Shown in pieces: positions 45,291-57,023 of a stretch of DNA of 64,000 bases. Source of the stretch: Larix kaempferi (Eukaryota; Streptophyta; Pinopsida; Pinales; Pinaceae); contig BSBM01000822.1 of NCBI GenBank assembly GCA_027924585.1, positions 1,444,001 through 1,508,000 of the forward strand, in the 5' to 3' direction. Below the pieces are notes generated by a model. That model made no database searches, had not been told where the DNA came from, and saw nothing but the letters and a program-made list of their open reading frames with translations. The number at the start of each line of letters is the position of its first letter. Position 1 is the first letter of the stretch. A program made the translations under genes and the position numbers.

Positions 45291-46166
45291 CCCTATCTTA
45301 AGTGTGCACCCAATTCCCTAAATTGGTGCAATGTAGGTGTAGTGGTTTGCCAACTAATTTTGTTCAAGAAATCTTTTTAATAAAACTTTTAATAGACCAC
45401 AAGATGTTTTCTATTTTCTCTCCTTCCCAAATAAAATGAAAATAAAAGAATTTTTTTTATTAATATTTTACTTTAATTTCCAATTCTTTTTCAAAGATAA
45501 TAATGTTAAATAGAATTAAAGATTTGAATACATAGTTCTATTATTTATTTTCCACTTTATTTCTAATTCTCTTCCTCTTTTCAAATTAGTAAAATAAAAC
45601 AAATAGAATAAAGTATTTCTTAAATCTTATGTGAAATTTCCATTTATACAATTGATTTATTTCTTCCTCTTGTTCTTGTCTAGGCACCTCTTCGGCAGGC
45701 CCTTACAACAATTCATTTCCTTTCTTCTTGTTCTTGTCTAGGTACCTCTTCGGTGGGCCCTTCCGACAATTTCTTTTCTTTCTTCTTGTGGGGAGTACTG
45801 CGTAGCGATCGGGAATCTTTACCGCGACCTTCCAACTATGCTTTCTTGGAGACTAAGGGTTGCTGAGGGATAAGGCCCTCCTTATCGAGAGCCCCTCAAC
45901 TCATCGTACGCGACCAAGTCGTAATGGCCTCGCCCGTACGGCACACGCTTCCTCGAGTGAGCTGAAACGGCTTCCTACCCGTGCGTGGATTGCTATTTCA
46001 GGGTCGATAGTCTGTCGTCATACCCCTATGTGTTCTTTTTGTTCTTATGACATTTATCATTCCCTTGTGGGTCAGTGGGTAAATCATCTTACTTGCCACT
46101 TCACACACACAGTCAAGCGCACATTAATAGCGTTGCACTATGAAATATTTCATCATACATCATAAT

Positions 46167-46745
46167 ATCTCAGTCAGTCGAGCATATATTTCATTCGTCA
46201 TTTTCTCTCAATCAGTAAATCATATCTATCATTCATCATTATATCTCAATCAATTGAGCATATGTAACATTCAGTCATCCTATCTTAATCATTCAAGCAT
46301 ATCTAACATTTAGTCATTCTATCTCAATCAGTCGAGCATATCTAACATTCAGTCATTCTATCTCAATCAATCGAGCATATCTAACATTCGGTCACTCTAT
46401 CTCAATCAGTCGAGCATATCTAACATTCAGTCACTTTATCTCAATCAGTCGAGCATATCTAACATTCGGTCATTCTATCTCAATCAGTCGAGCATGCCTA
46501 ACATTCGGTCATTCTATCTCAATCTGTCGAGCATATCTAACATTCGATCATTCTATCTCAATCAGTCGAGCATATCTAACATTCAGTCATTTTTTCTCAA
46601 TCAGTCGAGCATATCTAACATTCACTCATTCTATCTCAATCAGTCGAGCATATCTAACATTCGGTCACTCTATCTCAATTAGTTGAGCATATCTAACATT
46701 CGGTCATTCTATCTCAATCAACCAAGCATATCTAACATTCAATCA
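46167..46745. repeat. 39-bp tandem array, 15 units, in the left LTR
   Basis: The unit has the form TCTAACATTCAGTCATTCTA + TCTCAATCAGTCGAGCATA. There are fifteen copies; the first three and the last are the most diverged. Because 39 is a multiple of three, the open frame at 46494-46682 with a 13-residue repeat is a by-product. Confidence 0.95.
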
Positions 46746-47000
46746 TCATTCATTTTGTAAATTCGCAAATCATTAAGCAGAGCATTCATTTATTAAGTAA
46801 AGTCTCAATTTCTATAACTGTCGTTCATTGCATCGTTTTCGCTTATCATTTGTCGTCATGCAAATCATCATGCGTTCTTTAGTCGTTCAAGCATTTTCAA
46901 TATTCAAGGGACCAATTACTAAAGTTTGTTCGTTCGGGTCACTTGGCAAGTGTCCTCAAGTCTACGGTCAATCAATGTGCCGAGGCAGGCATTACATACA

Positions 47001-47009
47001 CCCCCTCTT
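47001..47009 (-). promoter_or_regulatory. polypurine tract
   Basis: Minus strand AAGAGGGGG, separated from the left LTR by TGTA. It is the expected plus-strand DNA primer site at the 5' side of the 3' LTR. It confirms the minus orientation. Confidence 0.8.
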
Positions 47010-49655
47010 AATAGAACTTCGTCCCGAAGTTAAGTCTCATGCACTTCCATGGTGAGTTTTCTCTTTCTTTTCACATTCATCTTCAATCATAACCGCAATT
47101 GATAATCAAATTTCATTTCCTCTTTTCTACCATCATATAAGTATACATCTCATAATTGATAATATAACTAATCGTACCTTTCATAATGTAGCAATCCCCA
47201 CAACAGTTCTCTCTTGACTCACTAATTGTAACCGGAATTGAAACCGTCCACAACAAATTCTTTTCGTTCAACAAAACTATAAATGTATCATTTATGAAAA
47301 TCCTTAAAGCATTAACATATTTCAACATAAGGGATAAAATCTTCAATTCCAATTTCTCCCTTTTCTATAGTTACGCATAACTATCATATATTTAAAACAA
47401 TATTTTGATTTTCAAAATAAGAATTTGCCCTTCCAAATTATATTCTTCAATACATACCTTAACCATTCATAAGCTAATCTGACATGCAACCTCTCTCTTC
47501 TCATAATCCAAAATATAATTAAACACTGGTGTGCCATTTACTTAGTATAGTTAAAAGTATAATCTCAATTTTTTTATAAACAAAGTTTATGTGAAGTTTT
47601 CTTCTCTTCCTAGCTCAAGTACAGCTAAAATTCTATAGTTTATTGTAAGTATAACTTCTCTCTTTTCACAATCCAAAGCATGATTACAAAATAGTAGTGC
47701 ATACCTGTGAAGTCATCGCCTTGATTTAGAAACTAAGCATTTATAATCAATCGACAAAATTATTAACGCAAACCCTTCATCAAGCATACGAGCCATGAAT
47801 AGCATTCAAACTTACATACTAGCAAATTTAGAGGAGAATAATTCTGACCTGTTTGAGAAGATGGGAGTATCCTTTCCGCAGGAGAAGAAGTAAAACCGCA
47901 GCTCTGATTTTTTCGCGTCGATCTCCATGCATCGCTCATCGTAAGTCACAATCTCCCATTATTAAACATTATATATTCATTCCTTCTTGATAGTAAATCA
48001 TAAGCATCCCACCTTCAAAATTATCTAAGCACTTCTTTCTTAAATTCATTTATCCTCAAGCACATCCACAATAACTATGTCTTACATTCTATTTGAACAT
48101 AATCTATTTAATTCAATAGTGTAGGAATCATTCTCAAAAAGCAATTCATCACTCAACATTTATCTCTGAGATACACTATATATGATTTCATTCCAATTGC
48201 GTAAAGTACACAATTCTTTAGACCCCATAATTTTTCCATGGTCATTTTCCATTCTTCTAGTATAGTAGTACGATGTTTACAATCGGTCATTCAAATGAAA
48301 ATAAATATTATAAAGGAATTCTCTCTAAAAAATCTGGTGTAGCTATAACTCCTCCATTCCTTACTAGATTAATCTTATCAAGAATATATCAGTGCAGAGT
48401 TTTACTAGGACTAAAAATATAACATGCTAGTTCTTGTACACAAAACGAATGGTACTAATATTTTCATCTCAATTCTATACATGCTTCCTTACAACATGAG
48501 ACACATGAAATAATATTCTCCTCTATTATCAAGGAGCATAATTTCTTCCCTTATGCGACGCATGGCTATATTCAATTACAAGCATTAGAAGTAATCACAA
48601 CATGTAATATCTCTATATTCATAAACCAACACTTTCATATATATGTAATCGAACTAAGTTGAAAAAATATATATTTAAATATCTTTACTCTTCCTATCCA
48701 TGAGTGTAATCGTCTATAATCACACCACCTGATCATAAAGATCATCTCAACCCTAAGAAACACCATTGTCAATATCTAGATATCTTCTTTACTTAAGTCA
48801 AGAATTTTATACAGGTGCATAACAGGTTTAGCATTCTAACTTTCTGAATTCCTAATATTTAAGATCCACATATTTACACCCGACGGGGTCATGATCTTTT
48901 TTTTTTCAAGCACATAAACCACAACTCGATATTACTTTTCTAAGGACATAAGCATTAGTATACAATATTTCTTTTTTTTTGCAAAGTCATAAATCTACCA
49001 TTCAACTATTACATATAATTCCAAGGACACATATGATAACATGCAATTAATTCTTTTACCAAATGTATGGACTGTCAAGTTGAGCAAGAAAATTTTATTT
49101 TATTTTTGTACTAGCAATCTAATTTGTTTACTTCAACCAATTCACTTCAAGTGAAAAGTCTAAAATTTTTCATAACATTTCTATCATGCATGTAAATATA
49201 ACTGAACCCATAACACTATTATTGCACATAGAGATTTTATTTGGAATGATTACACACCATGTTCACCTATAACATCACTATTTGGGTAATTTTCCTTTAT
49301 GAAAAAGGATTCTTTGAATGAACAAATGTACTTAACGTAAATGTATGAACATATTCACCATATTTCCACAATGCATATATATAACATATAGTTCATATTC
49401 ACCATATTTCCACAATGTATATGTATATATATATATATATATAGTAAAAAATACGATTTAAACTATAACCTTAATATTATTTGACTTTTCTTCCTATGAG
49501 ATAATCCTTTAAAGAACAATTGCACTTAAGAGAATATATCATCATATTCACAACATTGCTACAATGCACATATAAACTATCGAACGATTATATATAATCA
49601 CCCCAAGTCAATTATACATGATCTGTTCCATCATATTCAATAACATTGTACATAC
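47010..49655 (-). other. LTR-element internal region, 3' part, non-coding
   Basis: AT-rich DNA with no gag-pol motif on either strand. The minus frame 47113-47352 is not supported. A (TA)n run lies at about 49420-49442, and imperfect direct repeats of CATATTCACCATATTTCCAC occur near 49346 and 49394. It ends at the left copy of the LINE-B target duplication (49656-49673). Confidence 0.7.
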
Positions 49656-49673
49656 AAACCATCCAACAATTAT

Positions 49674-50274
49674 TATTTTTCTTCCTTGGAAAAAGTCGTA
49701 ATTTTATTTCAAAAAATATGAACAAAATTACATTCTGTACATGTAAGAGAATCACTGAGATCCCTACATTGTCACATATTTACAGTCCCATTTTAACATC
49801 AGATCTGATGTCCCAAACATAAAACAATACAATGTTTCCGGCTGTCCATACAACCCGCATATATCCAATTTCATATTAACAAATACTGTCACAGAAATAA
49901 GAGAAAGAGTCCATCGTTGTTCGCCATATAACAGCACAATGTATGCGGCTGTCCATACAGCCCGCATATATCCAATTATGTATAAACATATACAGTAACA
50001 GAAATGTGGAAAAATGCTGAGCTTTTGCTCAATTCGCTGAGCTATTGCTTGTTTCTGCTGAGCTATTGTTCAATTCTGTGGCTCCCTATATCCATCGATG
50101 TTCAAACAAATATATCCATCGTTGGTCAAACAAGTGCTGAGCAGTTGCTCAATTCTGTGCCTCCATATCTTCATAAAAAGGTCTGTGATAAAAACTGTAG
50201 GTGCCCTCGGGTGAGTGAATAGTAATCCTCCAATTGCCAAATGCTAAGTGCTGCTGCGTCACTTCCTTGGATAG
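49674..50274 (-). other. LINE-B 3' UTR with a short duplication
   Basis: A segment starting GGCTGTCCATACARCCCGCA occurs at about 49840 and 49942 (period about 102). Further right, CTGAGCTATTGCT-like words recur (50012-50150). The plus-strand frame 50004-50222 is a by-product of these repeats. Confidence 0.7.
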
Positions 50275-50667
50275 TTAATCTGCCATCCCATTCCTCTCCC
50301 TGTAGACATGTGTAAATGTTATTTGATTAAATGACTGCTTTAACCGGATCACCTCCTCCAGGATAGGTAAGAGTACCATCACAGAACAATGTGTTGTCTC
50401 CTTTGCCCATCTGATAACTAACATAGAGTCGCCAAAGATCTGTAGAGATAGACATGCTTGTTCAAGTGCAAATAACATCAGCAACCTAAGAGACATAAAT
50501 TCTACATAGTTATTTGATCCCCTCCCCAAACCAGCTACGATATGAAAATAATGGGTCTCAGATTTGTAAAGGACTCCCCCCCCTCCACACACCGTTTGAT
50601 GGTCAATTGAAGCTCCATCAAAATAAGCCCACGGCATGGATTTATCAATCAATTCCACACACACAGG
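50275..50667 (-). pseudogene. LINE-B ORF2 RNase H domain
   Basis: Motifs on the minus strand: WAYFDGASIDHQTVCGGGGV (first catalytic Asp), SNNYVEFMSLRLLMLFALEQ (catalytic Glu), LQIFGDSMLVIRW (Asp), and ITFTHVYRERNGMAD (last Asp, normally followed by LAN). It is separated from the zf-RVT part by an in-frame TGA at 50668-50670 and ends at TAA 50275-50277. That stop falls inside the usual ADxLA motif, so the end is probably also a mutation. Confidence 0.9.
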
Positions 50668-51653
50668 TCAAGTTTTAATCACATGGACAAGTGTCTTAAA
50701 GTGTTGGATAACAGCCACAACTTGTGCCACAACTTTCTCCATCGGAACCCTGCAATCTTGAAAGATGATCTGATTTCTGGTAATCCAGATGCCCCAAGCG
50801 AAAATACAAGGGAGAGCCCGGATGGATGAGGTCTTTTGAAATGCCCACCACAAATGGAACGCTTCAAGAACACTCTCGCCCTGCCATCTCATATTGAGAT
50901 CCAAATATTTGCAGACATCTTCCCAAACGGCCTGAGAATACCGACAATTGACAAAAAGATGAGAAATGGTCTCTTCCACATCTTTACAAAGTGGACAGTA
51001 CCCCGGACCCAGGATGAAACGTTTTTGCAGGATGTCCCAGGTTGGAGCCTTATTTTCCAGAATAGCCCAGAAGAGTATTTTTGCTTTACCTGGACACTTT
51101 AACTTCCACAGATATTTCCACCACCACTCCAATCCCCTGTTATGTACATCCACATTCAGCTGGATATATCCATTCTTTGGGGAGTATAATCTGGAGGGAT
51201 GATGATCCCAGATAAGTTCATCAATCCTATTGGTCAGTCGAATATTCGAATGTCTTAATATCCGTAAAAAATCTGCCCAAGCCCCATGCATTTCTCCAGG
51301 AATCTCAAGTCGCTGTGAAGAGATCCACCCCTGATGCCAAAGTGTAGATGTTTCCGGATCCTCGATATCAGCTAGGAAATGACAGCCTCTAGCTGCCAAA
51401 ACGTTCCTCAATTCCACATGTAGGATATGACCTCCCCTGCTGCTGACCCAAGGATCCAGTCCTAAACGAATAAGGCGCCCATTTCCAATCCTCCACACTA
51501 ATCCAGAGCCTATCAAATGAAAATGTTGCACCACCGCTTTCCAAACCACAAAGCAATTTGCCCTCGACTTATTGCCCAGCCTGATCCATTCGTGTAGAGT
51601 TAGAGGGGCAATATATATACCACTCTAGTCCAGAGACTCTGAGTATGAATAAG
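50668..51653 (-). pseudogene. LINE-B ORF2 connection and zf-RVT region
   Basis: The open frame 50668-51549 reads FVVWKAVV-type start, LVWRIGNGRLIRLGLDPW (conserved L1 block WRIGxGxxIxxWxDPW), then WWKYLWKLKCPGKAKILFWA and YCPLCKDVEETISHLFVNC (C-x2-C...H...C), and ends in a WGIWITRNQIIFQD helix. Between 51653 and 51549 the frame shifts at a TATATATA run (about 51610-51620), so this part is two bases out of frame with the RT. The TGA at 51654-51656 is also in the RT frame. Confidence 0.88.
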
Positions 51654-52910
51654 TCACCACGACACCTTGGCCCCCAAGGCTTTTGCAAACATAAATATAT
51701 TCTTTAACCCCCATCCTCCCAGTGCTTTTGGGACCGCAATTTTTTCCCATCTGACCCACACCAACGCACGTTTATCACACTTACCCTTCCAAAGAAAAGC
51801 AAAACACAACCGACGGATCTGCTCCAATACTCCTTTGGGGATCCAAGCAAGAGACAACCAATACACCGGAATTGCTTCCAAAAATGATTTAATCAGAACC
51901 AGCCTCCCTGCCCGAGAGAGCCATTTATGACTCCAACCATGTAGGCGTTGTTCTAATTTAGCTAATAACCAGTACCAATCAGCCTTCATATAAGCATTTG
52001 GTTTCAGATGAAAGCCAAGGTACTTCAAACCATCATCAATATCCAAGGTCCTGTAAGGTAGTCTGAGTGCCATACTATTTTTCTCCTGCTCGGTTAAATG
52101 CGAACATGTGATTGAAGACTTGTCAATATTCACTAACATACCCGCTGCTACTTGCACTAAATTGAGACCTTCAACCACCTTATCAATATCCTGTCTAGTG
52201 CCATCACAAAATATCAGAATGTCATCTACAAATAGGAGATGTGTAATATACAATACCTGAGAAATGGATATGCCTCGAAAGGAACCATCAGCTTTAGCTT
52301 TCAGAATAAAACGACTGAGGCCTTCTGCAACAAGGAGAAACAGCAGCGGAGAGAGTGGGCATCCCTGTCGTAGGCCCCTTCCTACTTGGAAGAATGGACT
52401 AGCAAAACCATTGATCAGTACAGCAAAGCTCACCGTAGTGATGCAGGCCATAATCCATCTGATAAATTCGTAGCAGAAACCCAGATGAGTTAGTAGCATC
52501 CGGATGTAGAGCCAACTAACCCTATCAAATGCTTTAGAGAGATCAATCTTAATCACATCACCCTTCTATTTCTGCACTTTCAAAGTGTGTAATCCTTCCT
52601 GGGCAACACTGATGGCCTCATGGATTTGACGACCATCCAAGAAACCAAATTGCTCACATGAGATATGCTGAGACAAAATATTCTTGAGTCTCCTCACCAT
52701 AATCTTAGCGATGATCTTATAGATACAATTACAAAGAGAGATAGGTCTGAATTCATCAAAGCTGTCAGGCTTGTCCGCTTTTGGTATAAGAGCAATAAAG
52801 GTCGATTTAAAAGGACCATGTACAAACCCAGCCTTTCGCGATTCTTCCACCACATTCAATAATTCCTCCCCGAAGAAGTCATAAAATCCCAAGAAGAATT
52901 CTATAGGCTA
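51654..52910 (-). pseudogene. LINE-B ORF2 reverse transcriptase
   Basis: RT motifs in one frame: IPGPDG (52911-52928, just before the stop), FIALIPKADKPDSFDEFRPI with SLCNCIYKIIAKI, EQFGFLDGRQIHEAISVAQE, then VIKIDLSKAFDRVSW (motif A Asp, about 52520-52560), GLRQGCPLSPLLFLLVAEGL, and HLLFVDDILIFCDG (motif C, FVDD intact, near 52215). After this LVNIDKSSI and KYLGFHLKP. Two nonsense codons interrupt it: TAG at 52908-52910 after GPDG, and TAG at 52566-52568 before GDVIKIDL. The catalytic aspartates are intact. Confidence 0.95.
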
Positions 52911-54308
52911 GCCATCAGGCCCAGGGATTTTATCTTTCTGAAAGGAATGCATAACCAGCGAGAGCTCAATCGGCAACACTTTCTCCATCAGCAGTCGATT
53001 TTCTTCCTCCCCCACAAAACGAGGGAAAAGTTGAGTCACACGTAAAACCTCAACAATAGAGGCCCCAGGTTGTGCAGTGAATAAATCTCTGAAGTGTCTA
53101 ACACCTAACTCCGCCAATCCATCAAAACTGGAGACCAGTTCCCCATCAGCAGAAGATAGTTCCCAAATAGAGTTTGTGGATTTTCTCCCTTTTGCATATG
53201 CTTGAAAAAAATTTGTGTTCTCATCACCGCTCTGAAGCCATATCGCCCTACTTTTCATTCTCCACGTCTCTTCTTTCTCACACAGAATCACATTCCTGCA
53301 ACGTTCCCACTCCATCAACTCTCCTTTCTGCTGTTCATCCAAATAGCCCATACCCTGACAGTGTAGAAGTTTATCAATATTCGACTCAGCAGCCAGCAGA
53401 TTCTGTTCATCTTTCACCCTTTTTTCATGAGCCCAGAGGATAGTGGCCTCTTTAATACGCTTAATATTTTGATGAAAGTGTGCACCCGCATGCTCCTGTG
53501 AATCTAGAGGTCGATGAACCCACAGTTCCTGAACCAATTTATGAAAATCCTCCTCCTTCAGCCAGCTAGGATTGAATTTGAAAGGACTTGGGGGTTTATT
53601 ACTTCTGCCTCTTAACTCCAGGAATATGGGGCAGTGGTCAGATACCCCACCTGACCCTACCCACTGTCTGACAACATCAACCCCCAGTGCCAACACATCG
53701 GCCACCAGAAACCTATCCAGTCTTTTAGCCACCCTATGGTCCCCTGCTCTCTTATTCCTCCAAGTTGGAGTTAACTTGGTTGGTAGAATGTCTAGTAGTT
53801 CCTTCCTGGTGAAGGCTTGAATGAAAAAATTTGCCAATGAATCCGGTGCAGCCCGAGGCCCCCACACTTCACAAGACCCCAGAGAGAGATTTAAATCCCC
53901 TCCCAGAATCACATCCCTGCCATAAAAAAGATTCATACTTAACAGTGATTCCCAGAATCCAACCCTATTTGAATAAGGTCCGTAGATATTGAGAACCGTG
54001 ATCAACCTGCCCATCTCAGCATCCCAAACTTCCAATCCGATACCAGAAGAGATACCCCAAGAACTATCAGATCCACAACTCTTCACCTTCCACCCCGAGG
54101 CCAGCCCTCCAGAGCGCCCCCGTGCATCCACTCCTACAAACTTCCATCCTGGAAGCAAGGATTCCAAAGTCTGAACAACATCCTCACTGCCACCCAAAGT
54201 TTCTTGCAGCAGTAAAACATCCGGTTGATTTAAGTCCACCAACCTCCTAAGGGACGATTTTTTAATGGGACTCGCCAACCCACGACAGTTGAAGGACATT
54301 ATTTTCAT
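52908..54308 (-). pseudogene. LINE-B ORF2 endonuclease domain and linker (open, 466 aa)
   Basis: It starts MKIMSFNCRGLASPIKKSSL at 54308 and overlaps ORF1 by ATGA. Endonuclease motifs: PDVLLLQETLGG (metal Glu), GRSGGLASGWK, VLNIYGPY, ILGGDLNLSLGS, HRVAKRLDRFLV (with R-LDRFL) and GGVSDHCPIFLEL (SDH). A long helical linker follows, with a GDENTNFFQAYAKGR block, and the segment ends IPGPDG just before the TAG at 52908. All endonuclease motifs are present, so this domain may be functional if expressed, but the full ORF2 is not. Confidence 0.95.
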
Positions 54309-55957
54309 AAGAAACCCCCATCTAGGGCTTTCGCTGCTCTAAGTTCCCACTCAATCGAAGTTTGTGTGCCCAACACTAAATCTACTTTTGCCCGATCTTG
54401 TGCTTTTGACAAATGGGATTTTCGTCCCCGACCCTTTCCCCCAACACAATGAGCCAATTCAGGAAGTCCCTTCCCCCCCGATCCGTCAACAGCAATCTCC
54501 CTATTTCTAAGAGCATATCGGATACTTCGACCCTCAGAACTGCTGGAGTGTTTGGTGGTTACAATGGACGGCGTGTATACACAATCCACATCAGACAAAG
54601 TACAAGTAGCTACAGGACATTGTGTATCGGTACAGGCAAGAGGGGAAGGCCCAAGACTACCCCCCCCCAAATCATCAGTGGCATCAAATAAAGAATCTGC
54701 AGGTGAAAATAAATGAGACATACCCTGGTGATTCGCAGATGTACCCCGTCGTATAAATGACAGCTCCCATCGCTCGCTGGAGATGGCCCGAGTCAAAGGA
54801 GTCGCGTTAAGAGAGGCCCCCACATCAACCGGATCCGCACACCCAATAGTCTCCATTCCTTTGTTCACCAAAGGAGACAAAATTGCCTCAGCTCCATGTA
54901 TCCCGCGGTTGGCGGATGGTACCACATAATCAGAGTTCACCCCTCTGTCAGAAGCAGGCCCACTGCCATCAACCACCACCACCTGAGGGTTCACCGACAA
55001 CATAGGATCAGTGCGCTCTTTAACTCCATCATCGACCATAGGCTTACTAGCCCGAAACGGTAAGTGGCAGTTGGCTACCAGATGTCCAAGAGCGTTGCAG
55101 CGGTGGCACCTAAACGGCACACCCACATAATCCAGAAGTTGGACGAAGTCCCCATCCTTGGATTGTACATTAATCTCAGCAGAGAGCCCCAGCCGAAGGT
55201 CGATTTTTACCAAAATCTTTGCCACCGTGTATTTGCCAGTCACATTATGTGAATGATCAGAACACACATAATCACCTAGGAAATTCCCAATCGCTGCAAA
55301 CCGAGTTTCATTCCACAGATGCATGGGGAACCCAGGAAGCTTCACCCACAGCGGTTCTACAACAATTTTCTCCGTTTCAGAGTCGAAAAAGGGGGTCCAG
55401 CTTTTCAGAATGATAGGGACGCCCAACATCGACCAATGTCGGCTTAAGACTGCATCAACCTCCCGTTTGTTCAATAGAATGAAAGAAAACCAGCCTTTCG
55501 TCAGCACCCGGATTTCAGGGGCTGAAGACACCAGATCCTTCCACTGCTCATCCGCCCAGCACTGAAGGAATCCGCGGCCAAGTCTTTTGCCCCGAACATG
55601 TCCAACCACTGCTGTGTGTGTGTAATCCTCTGCCTCTTCCATCGTTACATCCACCCCCAGCACTAACTTATCCTTTCTCTTCCATTCATTAACCCTCTTC
55701 GCAACATATTTTTGTGAGTCAGCCTTCGCAGAAGCCCCTGATCGAGGAATAGGCACCCTGGTAGTAGTAGGTAATTTAAAATGATGCCCATCCATGTCTT
55801 GCGCTTCCACGGGCCCAGAAGAGACCACTGGACCCCCGCCTTTCAAGAAGGGTCCATACATAGCCCCTGACCCCTCCACCTCCGCATTGTCAGTTCCAGC
55901 AGCAATATTCCCTCGATCATGTACCCCATCTGAGTGGTAAGCCACATCCTCCTCCAT
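54305..55957 (-). CDS. LINE-B ORF1 protein, DUF4283 and CCHC zinc knuckle, 550 aa
   Basis: ORF1 of plant L1 elements binds the element RNA. The start MEEDVAYHSDGVHDRGNIAA is the first ATG of an open frame of 550 codons. About residues 120-270 hold DUF4283: WKDLVSSAPEIRVLTKGWFS, VLSRHWSMLGVPIILKSWTP, VEPLWVKLPGFPMHLWNETR, FAAIGNFLGDYV and VAKILVKIDLRLGL. The knuckle CHRCNALGHLVANC (C-x2-C-x4-H-x4-C) is near residues 285-300. The rest is low-complexity and S/G/D-rich, ending KALDGGFL. The stop TGA overlaps the ORF2 start (ATGA), which suggests reinitiation for ORF2. There is no internal stop, in contrast to ORF2. It lies in a retroelement, so it is not a host gene. Confidence 0.93.
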   Translation of the reverse strand: MEEDVAYHSDGVHDRGNIAAGTDNAEVEGSGAMYGPFLKGGGPVVSSGPVEAQDMDGHHFKLPTTTRVPIPRSGASAKADSQKYVAKRVNEWKRKDKLVLGVDVTMEEAEDYTHTAVVGHVRGKRLGRGFLQCWADEQWKDLVSSAPEIRVLTKGWFSFILLNKREVDAVLSRHWSMLGVPIILKSWTPFFDSETEKIVVEPLWVKLPGFPMHLWNETRFAAIGNFLGDYVCSDHSHNVTGKYTVAKILVKIDLRLGLSAEINVQSKDGDFVQLLDYVGVPFRCHRCNALGHLVANCHLPFRASKPMVDDGVKERTDPMLSVNPQVVVVDGSGPASDRGVNSDYVVPSANRGIHGAEAILSPLVNKGMETIGCADPVDVGASLNATPLTRAISSERWELSFIRRGTSANHQGMSHLFSPADSLFDATDDLGGGSLGPSPLACTDTQCPVATCTLSDVDCVYTPSIVTTKHSSSSEGRSIRYALRNREIAVDGSGGKGLPELAHCVGGKGRGRKSHLSKAQDRAKVDLVLGTQTSIEWELRAAKALDGGFL

Positions 55958-56807
55958 GCCACCCTAGTTGTTCCCTCAAATCATCCAGATCACCAACCCC
56001 TTGCACCAATCAGCCAGATCACCAATCCCTGGCACCAAATAAGCAACTACCCTGACAGAACAGTAACCCCAGAAATAAAAAAATCCAATAACAGCTAGGG
56101 ACCGGCCCCCAAGCCACAAAACACGCAATCAGCGTTCTTCACCACAGAATCCTCCAAGATCCCCACGCATCCCAGTGTGGCCCGTCACCCAACCATGGCG
56201 TGAGTTCAAGACCGACCACCCGCAAGCCCCTTCAATTACTTCACACGGCTCCAAGATCCAAAACGCAGCTGGACCACATCACTCAGCTTCAAATGCCCTG
56301 AATCACAGCATGGTTGCACTATCTTGTCAAATTCAACATGGTTTGTTGGTTCCTGTATCAATTCCAATGGATTTTATCATCGAGGCCCTAGCAGTTAAGT
56401 CATTTCTTAAACCGAATCCTTTTATTGGTAAGGGATTTAAATATTGAAAAAAAATATTGCCAGTGGTTTTCTCTCCGCCAGTTTCCCTTTCTAATTCAGG
56501 AAATCTGTCCACACCAGACATAATCGTTCAGATAGCTGGAAAAACAAGCAGATCTCTGCCATTATAGGTGCTGACTCCGATGCCAAGAGCCGCTCGACTG
56601 TTCAAAGAAAACCCCCACATTAACACCCTCGCGCTCCAAGGTCCTCCGAGACCGATCCAACAACTCCAGGGGGAAAACACACCACGATCTCTGAGAAAGC
56701 CTGCACAAATCCACGACTCTGCCGCGATTCTGAATCAGTTCTTGGAGCAAAAAAATTCAAACCCCTCCGCCATCCACCTCTGCGAAAGAAGATTGTTGTA
56801 GAGTCTT
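55958..56807 (-). promoter_or_regulatory. LINE-B 5' UTR / internal promoter region
   Basis: A GC-rich 0.85-kb leader between the target duplication and ORF1. Its presence implies a full or nearly full 5' end. No specific promoter motif is identified; the short frames within it (56175-56447, 56333-56521, 56562-56801) are not supported. Confidence 0.6.
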
Positions 56808-57023
56808 AAACCATCCAACAATTATATGTATACTAACTCCAAGTATTTTTTGTTAAAACAAATACAATTGTACATATAACTTGTGTAAATGATTGGCTAA
56901 TTATATTGTACATACAAACCATCCAACAATTATATGTATACTAACTCCAAGTATTTTTTGTTAAAACAAATACAATTGTACATATAACTTGTGTAAATGA
57001 TTGACTAATTATTTTGATAGCAT
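56808..57023. repeat. 108-bp tandem duplication at the LINE-B insertion point
   Basis: Two units begin AAACCATCCAACAATTATAT at 56808 and 56916. The sequence before unit 2 (TTGTACATAC) matches the left flank of LINE-B at 49646-49655, so LINE-B landed exactly at the start of the first unit of a pre-existing duplication in the LTR element. Confidence 0.9.

Larger units (their letters stand above)
44566..46996 (-). repeat. 3' LTR (left copy), 2431 bp
   Basis: Contains an 80-bp unit repeated three times (near 45048, 45128, 45208), a double CTAGGYACCTCTTCGGYRGGCC segment (near 45685-45770) and fifteen 39-bp units (46167-46745). The left LTR is 219 bp longer than the right; five extra 39-bp units account for 195 bp of that, and a deletion of roughly 30 bases in the right copy near 60977 for most of the rest. 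Open plus-strand frames inside (44688-44897, 45860-46165, 46828-47055) are present in part in the other LTR but are antisense and lack motifs. Confidence 0.95.
49674..56807 (-). mobile_element. LINE-B: near full-length L1-type LINE
   Basis: It is defined by a perfect 18-bp target duplication, AAACCATCCAACAATTAT (49656-49673; 56808-56825). On the minus strand: a 5' UTR of 0.85 kb (56807-55958), an intact ORF1 (54305-55957), ORF2 overlapping by ATGA (start 54308), a 3' UTR (about 50274-49690) and a short A-rich tail (AAAAATA). Length is 7134 bp. It is richer in GC than its host element. ORF2 has four stops and a frameshift, so it is no longer autonomous. It is inserted in the 3' side of the internal region of the LTR element, which it therefore postdates. 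Confidence 0.95.

Noticed and set aside
45860-46165. Open frame present in both LTRs (also 61194-61463)
   Set aside because: The two copies diverge and frameshift near their ends, lie antisense to the element and show no motif; similarity is explained by the LTR duplication.
46494-46682. Open frame with a 13-residue repeat
   Set aside because: It is the translation of the 39-bp LTR array, whose unit is a multiple of three; the same frame is not kept along the whole array and it is antisense to the element.
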